Below are positions 43,141-51,629 of a stretch of DNA of 64,000 nt, piece by piece. Position 1 is the first letter of the stretch. Each line of letters begins with the position of its first letter. The DNA comes from Deltaproteobacteria bacterium (lineage in GTDB: Bacteria > Desulfobacterota > Desulfobacteria > Desulfobacterales > ETH-SRB1): positions 16,444 to 80,443 of the forward strand of contig JAJSZT010000010.1 of assembly GCA_030272815.1 (NCBI GenBank). Direction: 5' to 3'. A program made the translations under genes and the position numbers. The notes beneath the pieces were generated by a model that had not been told where the DNA came from, ran no database searches, and saw only the letters and a program-made list of their open reading frames with translations.

Positions 43141-43606
43141 TGGTTATTTCGTTCCCCCTTTGTCGGACGGGTGTTCAAGACAGAATACAACTAAAGCGAA
43201 AGTCTTTTCGCTCCACTTAAACTTGACACCAACCCATCAGTATTATACCTAAGTGCTCTAATTCGTTAATTCGATGACGTATTTTTTTATATTGTTTCAC
43301 CGCCCGCTTTGCTCAAGACGCAAAGAACGCAGAGGAAAAATATTATTTCTTTTCTGCTGAGAGGGCAGAAAAGAAATGATCTCCATCGCTTCGCGATAGT
43401 TAAGAATGCCGGAAGATCGAATATTCTTCAACATTCGTTTGTACGCCGCAAGGCTTGTGCTTGAGTTTATTTTAAAAAATAAAAAAATTTTTAAGCTCTG
43501 CGTTCTCTGCGGTGATTATAAACTATCCAATTTTAATACGTTACCGTGTTATTTTTTACCGAGCCCTAAGTTGAGCAAGTTTGTTTCTAACATAAGGAGG
43601 ATCTAA
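43141..43606. repeat. Intergenic region with 'CTCTGCGTTCTCTGCGG' inverted repeat
   Basis: Arms at about 43319-43336 ('CGCAAAGAACGCAGAGG') and 43497-43513 ('CTCTGCGTTCTCTGCGG') are near-complementary across 160 bases. A 'TAAGTTGAGC' half-site of another repeat family lies near 43566. No gene is supported. A ribosome-binding site AAGGAGGA (about 43593-43601) belongs to the next gene. Confidence 0.6.
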
Positions 43607-44152
43607 ATGAAACAGAGAAAGAAGTTTTCAACTTTTTGTGTAATTTTCTTTGGTGTAGTTGCTTTGTTCCTATGTGGTAATGGCTCAGGCATCTGCCAGG
43701 GATGGACTGACCTGACAATACGCCTTCTTCCGGATTCTTCTTTTGCAATTGTTGAATCAGGCGGGGCGGGAAAGAGGCTGCGCCACTGTCCCCATCACGA
43801 TTTGAACGGTAATCTCGATGAAGAGCAATTGATATACGTGCTTGGAACCCTGGAGAGGGAAACGTGGCTTGATCTAAAGAACAGTAATGCTGCAAAAAAA
43901 CATCTGGAGAATCACTACGACAAGTTCATAACAAAGATCATGAAAAAGGGATTGCAGGGAACTGTTGACATCAACAGGGCAGGGCTCACCGAACTTGTAA
44001 TTCTTCCAAATATCGGACCGGTAATTGCTGTAAAGATCGTGGAATATAGAAATATGCATGGCCTGTTTGAATCCATTGAAGATATAAAAAAAGTGGAAGG
44101 GATCGGCAGCGGCACTTTTAACGCTGTTCGACATTATATAAGCACTCATTAA
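43607..44152 (+). CDS. Secreted ComEA-like helix-hairpin-helix protein
   Basis: 181 residues with AAGGAGGA before the ATG. A signal peptide of about 30 residues ('FSTFCVIFFGVVALFLCG', cleavage near 'GICQG') precedes an unassigned middle domain with a His-rich 'RLRHCPHHD'. Residues about 120-178 are a double helix-hairpin-helix: 'VDINRAGLTELVILPNIGPV' and 'IEDIKKVEGIGSGTFNAV', as in ComEA, which binds incoming DNA in the periplasm. Canonical ComEA is smaller and membrane-anchored. A DNA-uptake role is plausible but no other competence gene is nearby. The 3' end overlaps the convergent antitoxin gene by four bases. Confidence 0.8.
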   Translation: MKQRKKFSTFCVIFFGVVALFLCGNGSGICQGWTDLTIRLLPDSSFAIVESGGAGKRLRHCPHHDLNGNLDEEQLIYVLGTLERETWLDLKNSNAAKKHLENHYDKFITKIMKKGLQGTVDINRAGLTELVILPNIGPVIAVKIVEYRNMHGLFESIEDIKKVEGIGSGTFNAVRHYISTH

Positions 44153-44391
44153 AAGAATCGAATCCCGTGCTTTGCTCGAATTTTGGCGAAAACTTCTTCA
44201 CCGGGGACCAGCTTAGCTTTGCCTTCCTCAATTTGGGACACGCGACCTTCCGCTTCCTCTGCCCAAAGGCGATCTATTTCCTCATCGACTGGAAGGTTGA
44301 GGCTCGTAAGAAGCTTCTTAACCAAGTTTATACGGACGTCCGCCGGAAGGGATAGGGCTTCTTCAACAACTCTGCCATTTGTTGTCGCCAT
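44149..44391 (-). CDS. Addiction module antitoxin-like protein (TIGR02574 type), orphan
   Basis: 80 residues with a clear site AAAGGAGGAAT before the ATG. 'EEALSLPADVRINLVKKLLTS' and 'DRLWAEEAEGRVSQIEEG' followed by 'PGEEVFAKI' are typical of small RelB/ParD-like addiction proteins of the TIGR02574 kind. These normally precede a RelE/ParE toxin. Here the gene end overlaps the convergent ComEA-like gene, so no toxin follows; it is an orphan antitoxin or has lost its partner. Confidence 0.8.
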   Translation of the reverse strand: MATTNGRVVEEALSLPADVRINLVKKLLTSLNLPVDEEIDRLWAEEAEGRVSQIEEGKAKLVPGEEVFAKIRAKHGIRFF

Positions 44392-44694
44392 AGTATTCCT
44401 CCTTTACTGAACTATTTAAACATACATCATAAGGTAAGGCAATAATGATTCATAAAAGCAGAAACCAGTTATTGATTCTGACTATTCCCACAGATTTCAT
44501 GATTGTTGACCAAAAATTAGCAAAAAAGCAGTTTTTTCTAACTGTATATTTCAACAATTTGGATATTAAACAGAAAACCGGATAACCCCATTAAAGGCTA
44601 TTTAGCCAGACATTTTGAAGTTCAGATACCTTGCCAACTGCGCAAATCATGAATCAGACAATTCTCTTGCGGATTGTATTTGCATATCACAATT
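44392..44694. other. Intergenic region, nothing recognised
   Basis: About 300 AT-rich bases between the antitoxin start and the trkA stop. A minus-strand stretch reads 'NPQENCLIHDLRSWQGI' without a start and may be a gene scrap. No RNA gene or clear terminator was seen. Confidence 0.4.
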
Positions 44695-45345
44695 TCATTG
44701 CACTCCCAGCGCATTCTTAAGCTCGTCAATGGCTGTTTCTTTAAGGATAAAGACCAATTCGTCATCCTTATGAATCTCGACATCACCCTTGGGAATAAGG
44801 AAGTCTTTCTGGCGATAGATGGCAAAAAGCAAGGCATCTTTAGGGAAAGCAAGATCTACAATCTTTTTTTTGTGAAGGGTTTCACTGGCTAAAAAATGAT
44901 AGAACCGCGCTTTTCTGGGCACCATATTAACGAGTTCCAACAGATCCAGCCCCCGCGTAAGGTAACTGGCCTGAACACTGGCAGTTACCGACGGCGTGAT
45001 GATATTGTCAAATCCCAGTTTTTTGCTGATCGGGATAAAGTCAGGCCTGGTTATCTTAATCAAGGTTTTGATATCGGCGAATGTTCTGGCCATTAATCCA
45101 ATGATGATATTGTTTTGATCATTACCCGTCAGAGCTATTATGACGTCTGCTTCATCTACCTGGGCCTTCTTCAGTGTTTCCGGGTCTGAACCATCGCCAT
45201 TTATTACTGTACAATCGAGTTCGTCTGCCAGCATCTCGGCTATATCCTTATCATTTTCAATAAGGATTACCTCATCTTTCCATTCAATAAGGCGTTTTAC
45301 CACCATAATACCTATGTTGCCGGCGCCAATAACAATTGCCCTCAT
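44695..45345 (-). CDS. trkA: Trk-type potassium uptake regulatory protein TrkA
   Basis: 216 residues: one RCK-N (NAD-binding) domain with the glycine motif 'IGAGNIGIMVVKRL' and acidic strand end 'VILIENDKD', followed by 'GDGSDPETLKKA', 'ADVIIALTGNDQNNI' and an RCK-C domain ending 'DELVFILKE'. It is half the length of the duplicated E. coli TrkA, as in CeoB/KtrA types. The soluble protein gates the TrkH channel at the inner face of the membrane in response to nucleotides. It is translated right after trkH with a one-base TAATG overlap. Confidence 0.92.
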   Translation of the reverse strand: MRAIVIGAGNIGIMVVKRLIEWKDEVILIENDKDIAEMLADELDCTVINGDGSDPETLKKAQVDEADVIIALTGNDQNNIIIGLMARTFADIKTLIKITRPDFIPISKKLGFDNIITPSVTASVQASYLTRGLDLLELVNMVPRKARFYHFLASETLHKKKIVDLAFPKDALLFAIYRQKDFLIPKGDVEIHKDDELVFILKETAIDELKNALGVQ

Positions 45346-46778
45346 TACATCCTCCGTTTCACCCAGGTGCGGGGATAGATAAGAATAAGAAAAGGAAATA
45401 TTTCAAGCCGTCCCATCCACATATCAAAGAAAAGAATCATTTTCAAATGTTCGGAAAGATCCGGGCCGCAAATGCCCGTGGAAAGACCTACTGTTCCGGT
45501 AGCTGAAACCACCTCAAAAAGCGAATCCAGAAAATTATAACCAGCCGCTACAAAGAAGGTCGCCGAGATAAATACTGTTAAGAAAAATAAAGTGATGGAT
45601 ACAATGGCTGCTTCAATATCTTCACGGCTTAAAGCAATATTATTGACCCGCAAATGCGTAATCACTTCTTTGGGCTGAAGAATACGGATAACCAGGATAT
45701 GTAAAAGCTTTATAAATATAAGCAGCCGATAGATTTTTATCCCCCCGGCTGTTGAGCCGATAGAACCGCCTATAGACATGGAAAATATAGCGGAAAGCTT
45801 TGAAAGCGCTGGGGCCTGAGCAAAATCCATGGTAGAGAATCCGCTTGTAGATTGGGCTGACACGGTCTGGAAAAAGGATTTATAGATTGCTTCTTTCCAC
45901 GTATAGATTTCAATCATGCCCAGGAAAAAAATAAACATGAGAACTGCAATGCAAAGGATAAGGACACGCCACTGTGTATCCTTGAATACGTTTAAATGGA
46001 CTTTATTGAGCGGATGAAACATGTTTAGATTGGTGGCACCAATGACCATAAATAGAGAACAAAAGATTATGGCCGCAGACGAAAAGGCAGAAAAGCTTTG
46101 TTTTTCAGTAGCAAATCCGCCCGTAGATATGGTTGCCATTGCCTGACAGATCGCCTGAAATATATCCATCCCACTCAAATAAAAAGCCAGCATACAGGCA
46201 GCCGTAATAATAGCGTAGGCCCGCCATAGTATCTTTGTTGCTTTGATGGCGCTGGGAGAAACCCTGGTTTCCCCTATGGATACTGTAAATAGTCGACAAG
46301 CTGTTGTCCCCGGCCCTATAAGTACTGAAATAGTCAATACTACAATGCTAAGGCCGCCAATCCACTGCACGAATGATCGCGTAAAGAGCATGGTCCGCGA
46401 CAAACTCTCTATGGGCAGAGTACTGAGTCCGGTGGTTGTGGCAGCGGACATAGCTTCAAACAAGGCATCCAGGAAGGGAAGACCGGCAAACGTCCAGACC
46501 GTGGCCATTATTAAGGATAAAATAAAATAGATAAAACTGGCTAATACCAGTGCTTCCTTAATGTCCAGGTCAACTTCGGGGAGTTTTTTATCCCCGAAAT
46601 AGCCAATGGTAAATATAAAAGGGGTTAATATGATATATATAACGGTTAGAGAGAATTCCTGATAGATAACAGAAACAGCTATCGGCGCCAGTTGCAGGAC
46701 TGCCAGGATAATCAGTATCTTGCTTAGATACTTGGCCACTGCATGGTACCTTATGGGTCTGATTAAAAAATCGCGCAT
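45345..46778 (-). CDS. trkH: Trk-type potassium uptake membrane protein TrkH
   Basis: 477 residues, multi-pass. The four selectivity-filter loops are visible: 'ATTTGLSTL', 'ISTGGFAT', 'STSGFST' and 'ATGTVGLST', with 'GGSIGSTAGGIK' between the third and fourth. This is the ion-conducting subunit for potassium uptake and forms the system with TrkA just downstream. The N-terminus is close to a MITE-like element that lies upstream (46831-46937), which could affect its promoter region. Confidence 0.93.
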   Translation of the reverse strand: MRDFLIRPIRYHAVAKYLSKILIILAVLQLAPIAVSVIYQEFSLTVIYIILTPFIFTIGYFGDKKLPEVDLDIKEALVLASFIYFILSLIMATVWTFAGLPFLDALFEAMSAATTTGLSTLPIESLSRTMLFTRSFVQWIGGLSIVVLTISVLIGPGTTACRLFTVSIGETRVSPSAIKATKILWRAYAIITAACMLAFYLSGMDIFQAICQAMATISTGGFATEKQSFSAFSSAAIIFCSLFMVIGATNLNMFHPLNKVHLNVFKDTQWRVLILCIAVLMFIFFLGMIEIYTWKEAIYKSFFQTVSAQSTSGFSTMDFAQAPALSKLSAIFSMSIGGSIGSTAGGIKIYRLLIFIKLLHILVIRILQPKEVITHLRVNNIALSREDIEAAIVSITLFFLTVFISATFFVAAGYNFLDSLFEVVSATGTVGLSTGICGPDLSEHLKMILFFDMWMGRLEIFPFLILIYPRTWVKRRM

Positions 46779-46830
46779 TGCTTACCAGGTTTGTCATTGA
46801 TTTCAAGTTTCAAGCCCTGAACCTGAGTAG

Positions 46831-46937
46831 CTATAGACTTTCAGATAATTAATTTCACAAGGCCAGAAGGAGAAAGGCGTATTAGTTATACGTCGACGAC
46901 TGATAACGCAGTGAAATTATTTATCTGAAAGTCTATA
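46831..46937. mobile_element. MITE-like palindromic element, copy 2
   Basis: Near-identical to the reverse complement of 31792-31901. The terminal repeats of about 27 bases ('TATAGACTTTCAGATAA' and its complement) differ at one base. It lies between trkH and queH and overlaps the last codons of queH, whose TAG stop comes from the element's terminal repeat. Confidence 0.85.
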
Positions 46938-47460
46938 CAAAATATCTTTCTTTTTCGCTGTAAATGCAGCCGCAATATTGCTGGCGATACAATTCAAGGC
47001 GTTTGGATTCTTTTATGCCTTCTTTCCAGCCGGAACGAAAGTCCTGGTAGTAAAATGGAATGCCAACGGATTTGCCAATAGATTCTCCTATTGATTTTAG
47101 CATATCATGCTTCTGGAATTTGCTGTACAAAAGAGTAGAAGAGAAACAATCAAATTTTCCGCGCTTTGCTGTCAGAGCTGTGGACCTCAGCCGGTCGTGA
47201 TAGCAGTATAAGCAGCGATTTGATTCTCTGAAAACCGTGTTTTGAATAAACCCTTCCAGATCATAGCCTTCCTGGTAAATGACTTTTAGATTAGTAATAT
47301 TTGCATAGTGTTCAAGGGATTCCTGCCTTTTCAGACACTCAGTGTAGGGATGTATATTATGTCTGTAAAAAAAACCCATTACATTATAGCCGTCGTTGCG
47401 TAGAGTTTTTACAGGGTATATTGAGCATGGTGCGCAGCATATGTGCAGCAGAATTTTCAA
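46933..47460 (-). CDS. queH: Epoxyqueuosine reductase QueH
   Basis: 175 residues of the DUF208/QueH family. It has '[17 protein letters not shown]' with the CxxC-type pair, '[15 protein letters not shown]' and the terminal 'QQYCGCIYS' cysteines. Together these hold an iron-sulfur cluster and the adjacent metal site used to reduce epoxyqueuosine to queuosine in tRNA. The start overlaps the yggS stop by ATGA, so the two are co-translated. The last residues and the TAG stop lie in a MITE-like terminal repeat, but all conserved cysteines are upstream of it. Confidence 0.9.
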   Translation of the reverse strand: MKILLHICCAPCSIYPVKTLRNDGYNVMGFFYRHNIHPYTECLKRQESLEHYANITNLKVIYQEGYDLEGFIQNTVFRESNRCLYCYHDRLRSTALTAKRGKFDCFSSTLLYSKFQKHDMLKSIGESIGKSVGIPFYYQDFRSGWKEGIKESKRLELYRQQYCGCIYSEKERYFV

Positions 47461-48167
47461 TTTCTTTCTCCAAAAATTGCGGTTCCAATGCGGACAAGGG
47501 TTGCTCCTTCCTTTATTGCGACTTCAAAATCACCTGTCATACCCATGGATAATTCCTGCATATTAACATTTTTTATTGCTTTATCTCTGATATTATCACG
47601 CAGAGCTCTCAGAGCTGAAAAATAGGGTCCAGCCTCTTCAGGATTATTGAAGAAGGGCGGCATTGTCATAAGGCCTTTGATTAATATATTTTCAAACAGA
47701 CTAATCTCTTTTATCAGCTTTTGTGCATCCTCTTCATGAACACCTGATTTTGTTGATTCCATACTTATATTTACCTGGATCAGGATTTTTTGGATTTTGT
47801 TTATTTTTTTTGCCTGTTTATTTAATTCTTTAGCAAGTTTTAATGAATCTACTGTGTGAATCATATCAAAAAGTTTGACAGCGTATTTTGCTTTGTTACT
47901 CTGAAGGTGGCCTATAAAATGCCATGAAACAGGATAAGATGACAGCGCATTGATTTTATCTCTGGCTTCCTGAATATAATTTTCTCCAAGAATATCAGCG
48001 CCCGCTTTTATTGCTTCTCTGACCCTGTCTTTTGGCATGGTTTTACTCACAGCCACAAGGCGAACAGTATCAGGATCTCTGCCGCAATCAATTGCCGCCT
48101 TTTTGATACGTTCTTTAACATTACTCAGTCTCTTTTTAAGAACTTCAGATTCCATGTTTTGTAACAT
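47457..48167 (-). CDS. YggS family pyridoxal phosphate homeostasis protein
   Basis: 236 residues. '[11 protein letters not shown]' carries the PLP-binding lysine, and '[13 protein letters not shown]', '[11 protein letters not shown]' and 'GLMTMPPFF' with the C-terminal '[20 protein letters not shown]' complete the alanine-racemase-like TIM-barrel signatures. The protein binds PLP and buffers its level. The ATG at 48167 lies in a repeat; the internal ATG at 48155 gives the usual family N-terminus and may be the true start. It overlaps queH by four bases. Confidence 0.92.
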   Translation of the reverse strand: MLQNMESEVLKKRLSNVKERIKKAAIDCGRDPDTVRLVAVSKTMPKDRVREAIKAGADILGENYIQEARDKINALSSYPVSWHFIGHLQSNKAKYAVKLFDMIHTVDSLKLAKELNKQAKKINKIQKILIQVNISMESTKSGVHEEDAQKLIKEISLFENILIKGLMTMPPFFNNPEEAGPYFSALRALRDNIRDKAIKNVNMQELSMGMTGDFEVAIKEGATLVRIGTAIFGERN

Positions 48168-48416
48168 TTTAGCGCTTTTAAATATTATTTTTTTGACAGG
48201 ATTTACAGGATATTCAGGATTTAAATTATCGAAACCTTTCCTGTTAATCCAAATCTAAATCCTTATACCTTGACACACACCTTATTCATGTTGTGATTAT
48301 ATTTTATGATTTACTGGATAGCTAAAATGAGAGTAAACTTTGTTTGTGCACTTTAAATAAAATCTTGTCTATCCTGTTATCCTGTCAGATTCTTTTTCAA
48401 AAGGCTAAATTGTTAC
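48162..48416. repeat. Composite intergenic repeat filling the yggS-maf gap
   Basis: The ends match the composite repeat at 39405-39727 in opposite orientation: 'GTAACATTTTAGCGCTTTTA' on one side and the complement of 'GTAACAATTTAGCCTTTTG' on the other. The element reaches into both flanking genes: it holds one possible yggS start and the last six codons of maf. Between the ends are 'CAGGATTTACAGGATATTCAG' type near-repeats. Confidence 0.75.
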
Positions 48417-49023
48417 CATGGTTTCTATTTATTAGCCCTATTATACCTTCTTTTATAAGGAATTCTATGACTTCGCAAACAGGAAGACCTACTACATTTG
48501 TGTAGGAACCATTGATACTTTTTACAAGAAAAGTGCCAAGCCCCTGAATGGCATATGCCCCTGCTTTGTCAAAGGGCTCTTCTGTATTAATGTACCATTC
48601 TATTTCATCATCGGTCAGGTTTTTGATAAGCACTTCAGTTATTATGGTTTCTGAAAAAAATCTATTCCTGGCCATGCAACATATTGAGTAGCCTGTAAGA
48701 ACTTGATGTATCTGCCCGCTGAGTCGCTTCAGCATAACACGGGCTTCGGTTTTTGAAGACGGTTTGCCAAGTATAATGCCGTCTATCAGGACAATTGTAT
48801 CAGCTCCGATAACCCAGCTTTCAGGATATTTCTTTGATATGTCATTTGCCTTTGCTTCAGCCAGAGTTCTTACATAAATTTCAGGTTGTGATATAGGAAT
48901 AGAGTTTTCATCGATACTGCTAGGAATAACGGTGAAAGAAAGACCCGCCTGCTTTAACAGATATTTTCGTCTAGGGGATTTGGAAGCAAGAATTATAAAC
49001 TGATTATCTGACAACTTTTGCAT
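48397..49023 (-). CDS. maf: Maf-type nucleotide pyrophosphatase
   Basis: 208 residues with 'IILASKSPRRKYLLKQAG' at the N-terminus, 'VIGADTIVLIDGIILGKP', 'MLKRLSGQIHQVLTGYSI' and 'DKAGAYAIQGLGTFLVKSI', the full set of Maf/Ham1-like motifs. The enzyme hydrolyses nucleoside triphosphates (dTTP/UTP or modified bases) to monophosphates and is linked to septum formation. The last residues ('GNNLAF') are encoded by an intergenic repeat, so the natural C-terminus was probably altered there. Confidence 0.92.
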   Translation of the reverse strand: MQKLSDNQFIILASKSPRRKYLLKQAGLSFTVIPSSIDENSIPISQPEIYVRTLAEAKANDISKKYPESWVIGADTIVLIDGIILGKPSSKTEARVMLKRLSGQIHQVLTGYSICCMARNRFFSETIITEVLIKNLTDDEIEWYINTEEPFDKAGAYAIQGLGTFLVKSINGSYTNVVGLPVCEVIEFLIKEGIIGLINRNHGNNLAF

Positions 49024-49096
49024 GATGAATAATTATCAGATGCCATATGATTTGACAAGGGGGGAATTCTTCCGTTAAATTCTCTTTCCGTTTTTC

Positions 49097-49221
49097 GGCT
49101 ACCAACGTAAGGCGGGACAGCCTGTAAATTCAGCTAGTTAGCAATTCCTTAGATTTTGCTTGATTGTGGAATTGCCATAGAGCCAAAATGGCGGAAAGTG
49201 TCCCGCTTTAAGTTGGTAGCC
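49097..49221. repeat. Long nested inverted repeat upstream of tRNA-Leu
   Basis: The outer arms are GGCTACCAAC (49097-49106) and GTTGGTAGCC (49212-49221), continuing with 'GCGGGACA' and 'TGTCCCGC', and inner arms 'GCAATTCC' and 'GGAATTGC'. It resembles a MITE or palindromic repeat and has no other copy that I noticed in the window. Confidence 0.7.
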
Positions 49222-49279
49222 CGTTTTTCTCTTGCATTTTTTCAGGTTTTCAATTATTAAGCTAATCGCTGTTTGTAAT

Positions 49280-49368
49280 GCCTGGGTGGCGGAATTGGTA
49301 GACGCAAGGGACTTAAAATCCCTCGGAGCTAAGTCTCTGTACGAGTTCGATTCTCGTCCCAGGCACCA
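49280..49368 (+). tRNA. tRNA-Leu (anticodon TAA)
   Basis: The acceptor arms GCCTGGG (49280-49286) and CCCAGGC (49358-49364) pair. The D-arm region 'GGCGGAATTGGTAGACGC', anticodon arm 'GGGACTTAAAATCCC' (loop CTTAAAA, anticodon TAA), a long variable arm and the T-arm 'GAGTTCGATTCTC' follow. The CCA end is encoded (49366-49368). The 89-base length fits a class II tRNA. Confidence 0.96.
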
Positions 49369-49486
49369 ATAAAAAACAGCCTTTTGATGGGCATTTAGTG
49401 TTACCTTATCTAATTGCTTTTAATTAAACCTCGGGCTATGCCCGAGCGATTCTAAAAGGTTTTACCGTTCCGGCGAGAATATTGAA

Positions 49487-49632
49487 CGGCAGAGTAAAGC
49501 GTTTTTTGAACATTGAACATCGAACATTGAACATCGAACGATGAAATCGCTTCGCTCCGCCAGTTTATAAATTGGCAGAATACCTTATTCAAAATTCGAT
49601 GTTGGATGTTCGATGTTCGATGTTCGATGTTC
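49487..49632. repeat. 'GAACATCGAAC' inverted-array repeat, second copy
   Basis: This is the reverse-complement counterpart of 39471-39618. Both share 'CGGCAGAGTAAAGCG', arrays of 'GAACATTGAACATCG' and the centre 'GAAATCGCTTCGCTCCGCC', then 'CAGAATACCTTATTC'. It can fold on itself. A 60-codon ORF read through it is repeat-encoded and not a gene. It follows the tRNA-Leu gene by about 120 bases. Confidence 0.8.
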
Positions 49633-49700
49633 ATAGCCTTTTAGCTTGACGGCTACGTTCTTGATATTGGATTGTAATCTGCAGGAATCGCGATGCTTTT

Positions 49701-49747
49701 AGACCCCTTCGAGGGGTCTTCATCAAACCACCCGTTCCACGGGTGGT
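49701..49747 (-). terminator. Two adjacent strong hairpins downstream of a membrane-protein gene
   Basis: AGACCCC-TTCGA-GGGGTCT (49701-49719) and ACCACCCG-TTCCA-CGGGTGGT (49727-49747) are perfect stems of 7 and 8 base pairs. They lie 20-65 bases beyond the stop of the minus-strand gene at 49767. No long U-run follows, so a terminator role is only likely. Similar paired hairpins also occur at the right ends of IS200/IS605-type elements. Confidence 0.5.
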
Positions 49748-49766
49748 AGGTGATTTTGCGGTTGGG

Positions 49767-50564
49767 CTATCCCATATTCTCTTTTTTTCGTACTTTTCCA
49801 ATCCAGTAAAAAAATGCTGCGGTTCCAAATGGAAACCAGGCGATGAGAATATAACTGGTTGCTCTCGTGGCAAAACTTGCCAAGGGAAATTTCTTTGTTC
49901 GTAAAATTGTCGTAATCCAGCATGATAATGAAAATAATAAATAAAAAGGTATTAGAAATATTGTCATTTCTTTTTGGCCTAAATAATAATCTTCTGGCGG
50001 GTGGATAACCAACATGATTTCGCTTGCGAGAAATAAAAACGATAGTAAGCCTAATATACCAAGAACAACCGTGTAGGGTCGGACCAAAGTATTGGTATTA
50101 ACACTTGAAGATTTTGGTATGAGCAAGGTGTTGTCTATTATGGGCTTATGTTCGGCATCAACGGGCGTAGGTATCAACAACTGGCGATAACGCCATGCCC
50201 AGGCAATTATAGCTGCAAAGGACAATGCTGAATAAATCTCTACGTCAACAACCGGTGAACCAACCATGAAAAAGCAAAAAGCAAGAACTGCGGGAGCCTC
50301 ACAAAGCGCGACCCCACAGAGTAGGGCTATGAATTCCGTGTCACCACCTTTCTTTATTTTTTCGGGTGATTTTAATATTATACGTTCCAATATAAACGCA
50401 TAAATTATACACAGCGGAGCTAAAACGCCATTTATTAGACGAGCAATATTAATCCAACCTGGGGGGGCTTCATATAATTGTCGTGTGGCATTTAAAAGGT
50501 TAGAAGCAAAAATTAAAATAAGTGGCGTAAACAGCATAGCCACAATTAAAACAAGTGGCGGCAT
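49767..50564 (-). CDS. Multi-pass membrane protein of unknown function
   Basis: 265 residues with about seven hydrophobic helices: a pair at the N-terminus ('LVLIVAMLFTPLILIFAS'), a central group around 'FIALLCGVALCEAPAVLAFC', and a C-terminal group ('VLGILGLLSFLFLASEIMLV', 'LIPFYLLFSLSCWITTIL'). I do not recognise a family; the 'GVALCEAPAVLAF' stretch is faintly reminiscent of V-type ATPase c-subunit helices but is not convincing. It starts about 20 bases after the TPR lipoprotein gene, so the two probably form an operon. Confidence 0.7.
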   Translation of the reverse strand: MPPLVLIVAMLFTPLILIFASNLLNATRQLYEAPPGWINIARLINGVLAPLCIIYAFILERIILKSPEKIKKGGDTEFIALLCGVALCEAPAVLAFCFFMVGSPVVDVEIYSALSFAAIIAWAWRYRQLLIPTPVDAEHKPIIDNTLLIPKSSSVNTNTLVRPYTVVLGILGLLSFLFLASEIMLVIHPPEDYYLGQKEMTIFLIPFYLLFSLSCWITTILRTKKFPLASFATRATSYILIAWFPFGTAAFFYWIGKVRKKENMG

Positions 50565-50584
50565 ATTATTTTGCTTTTTCAGCC

Positions 50585-51544
50585 TTAATCCCCTTTGAGT
50601 GGAAAGATAGATTCATCATCTATTCTGGCTTTTTTTAAGTTTTCGCTTGCTCTGGTATAAAAACCAGGCTTAATTTCTATAGCTTTTTCAAAGCAGGTAA
50701 TCGCCTTTTCAAACTTCCCTTCTTCTAAATAAATACATCCCAGGTTATTATAAGCCTGCGCTTCATTTCCTCCTTTTCTGAAAGCCTCCAATGCTTCCTG
50801 GTATCTCCCCAGTTTAGATAAAGCCATGCCCAGGTTGTTATAAGTCTTGCTTTTGGAATAGTTTGTTTCTAATGCTTTGTTAAATGCATTGATTGCTTTT
50901 TCGTAATCTCCCGCCAGAGAGCAGGACACACCCAGATTATTGTACAAAAATCCTTCATCAGGCTTCAGACTGATTGCTTTGTTATATTTATGAATAGCCT
51001 TATGATATTTTTCTTTGTAGTCATAGATAATTCCCAAAGAATTGTAAACCTTCCAAAGCCCTGGATCCAGTTCGATGGCTTTTTGATAATTCTTTTTTGC
51101 TTCGTCATATTTCTTCATTTGAAAAAAAGCTTGCCCCATGCCCTTATAAGCTAAAGCATGCCCGGATTCTTCCTTAATGACCTTTTGAAACTCCTTAATG
51201 GCGTCTTGATTTAATCCCCCGATAACAAACAACAGACCTTTCTTGTAAACGACCCCGATATTGTCAGGGTTGAGTTGCAAAGATTTTTCGTATTGCACTA
51301 AAGCCTTGGGGAGATTACCTCTGCTCAAAAAGGCATCCCCCGATTTTTCAAGTTCATCGCTTGTCATGTCAGGTTCATCGCTTGTCATGTCAGGCAAAGT
51401 TTTTGTATCTGCGGATTTGTGAAGATTTTTGTATTTGTTCCGTATCTGAAAATCTTGCTTCTGTGGGGCGCAACCCGATAACATGCCAGCCATTACTACC
51501 AGAGTTACTATCAGAAAAAATATTCTGATATGCATTGTTTTCAT
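50585..51544 (-). CDS. TPR repeat lipoprotein
   Basis: 319 residues. The signal peptide ends in a lipobox 'GMLSGC', so the protein is lipid-anchored, probably at the outer membrane. Residues about 65-305 are six to seven TPRs with the usual W/L/G/Y/A/P spacing ('AYKGMGQAFFQMKKYDEAKK', 'VYNSLGIIYDYKEKYHKA', 'FLYNNLGVSCSLAGDYEKA'). A 21-base tandem duplication near 51351-51394 gives 'PDMTSDEPDMTSDE' before the first TPR. The protein is a likely assembly scaffold, possibly like the TadD protein of Tad pili, since it lies downstream of that operon; this assignment is inferred. Confidence 0.82.
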   Translation of the reverse strand: MKTMHIRIFFLIVTLVVMAGMLSGCAPQKQDFQIRNKYKNLHKSADTKTLPDMTSDEPDMTSDELEKSGDAFLSRGNLPKALVQYEKSLQLNPDNIGVVYKKGLLFVIGGLNQDAIKEFQKVIKEESGHALAYKGMGQAFFQMKKYDEAKKNYQKAIELDPGLWKVYNSLGIIYDYKEKYHKAIHKYNKAISLKPDEGFLYNNLGVSCSLAGDYEKAINAFNKALETNYSKSKTYNNLGMALSKLGRYQEALEAFRKGGNEAQAYNNLGCIYLEEGKFEKAITCFEKAIEIKPGFYTRASENLKKARIDDESIFPLKGD

Positions 51545-51629
51545 TCGTCAACCCCTATTGTGTTCATGGTGTAACTCAAAAAATCCTGGAAATCTATAAC
51601 TCCGATCTTTGTGAACGGTTACATATTTT

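Noticed and set aside
49452..49634. Small minus-strand ORF of 60 codons
   Set aside because: It is translated from the 'GAACATCGAAC' repeat array, which also occurs inverted at 39471-39618; it is a repeat product, not a gene.
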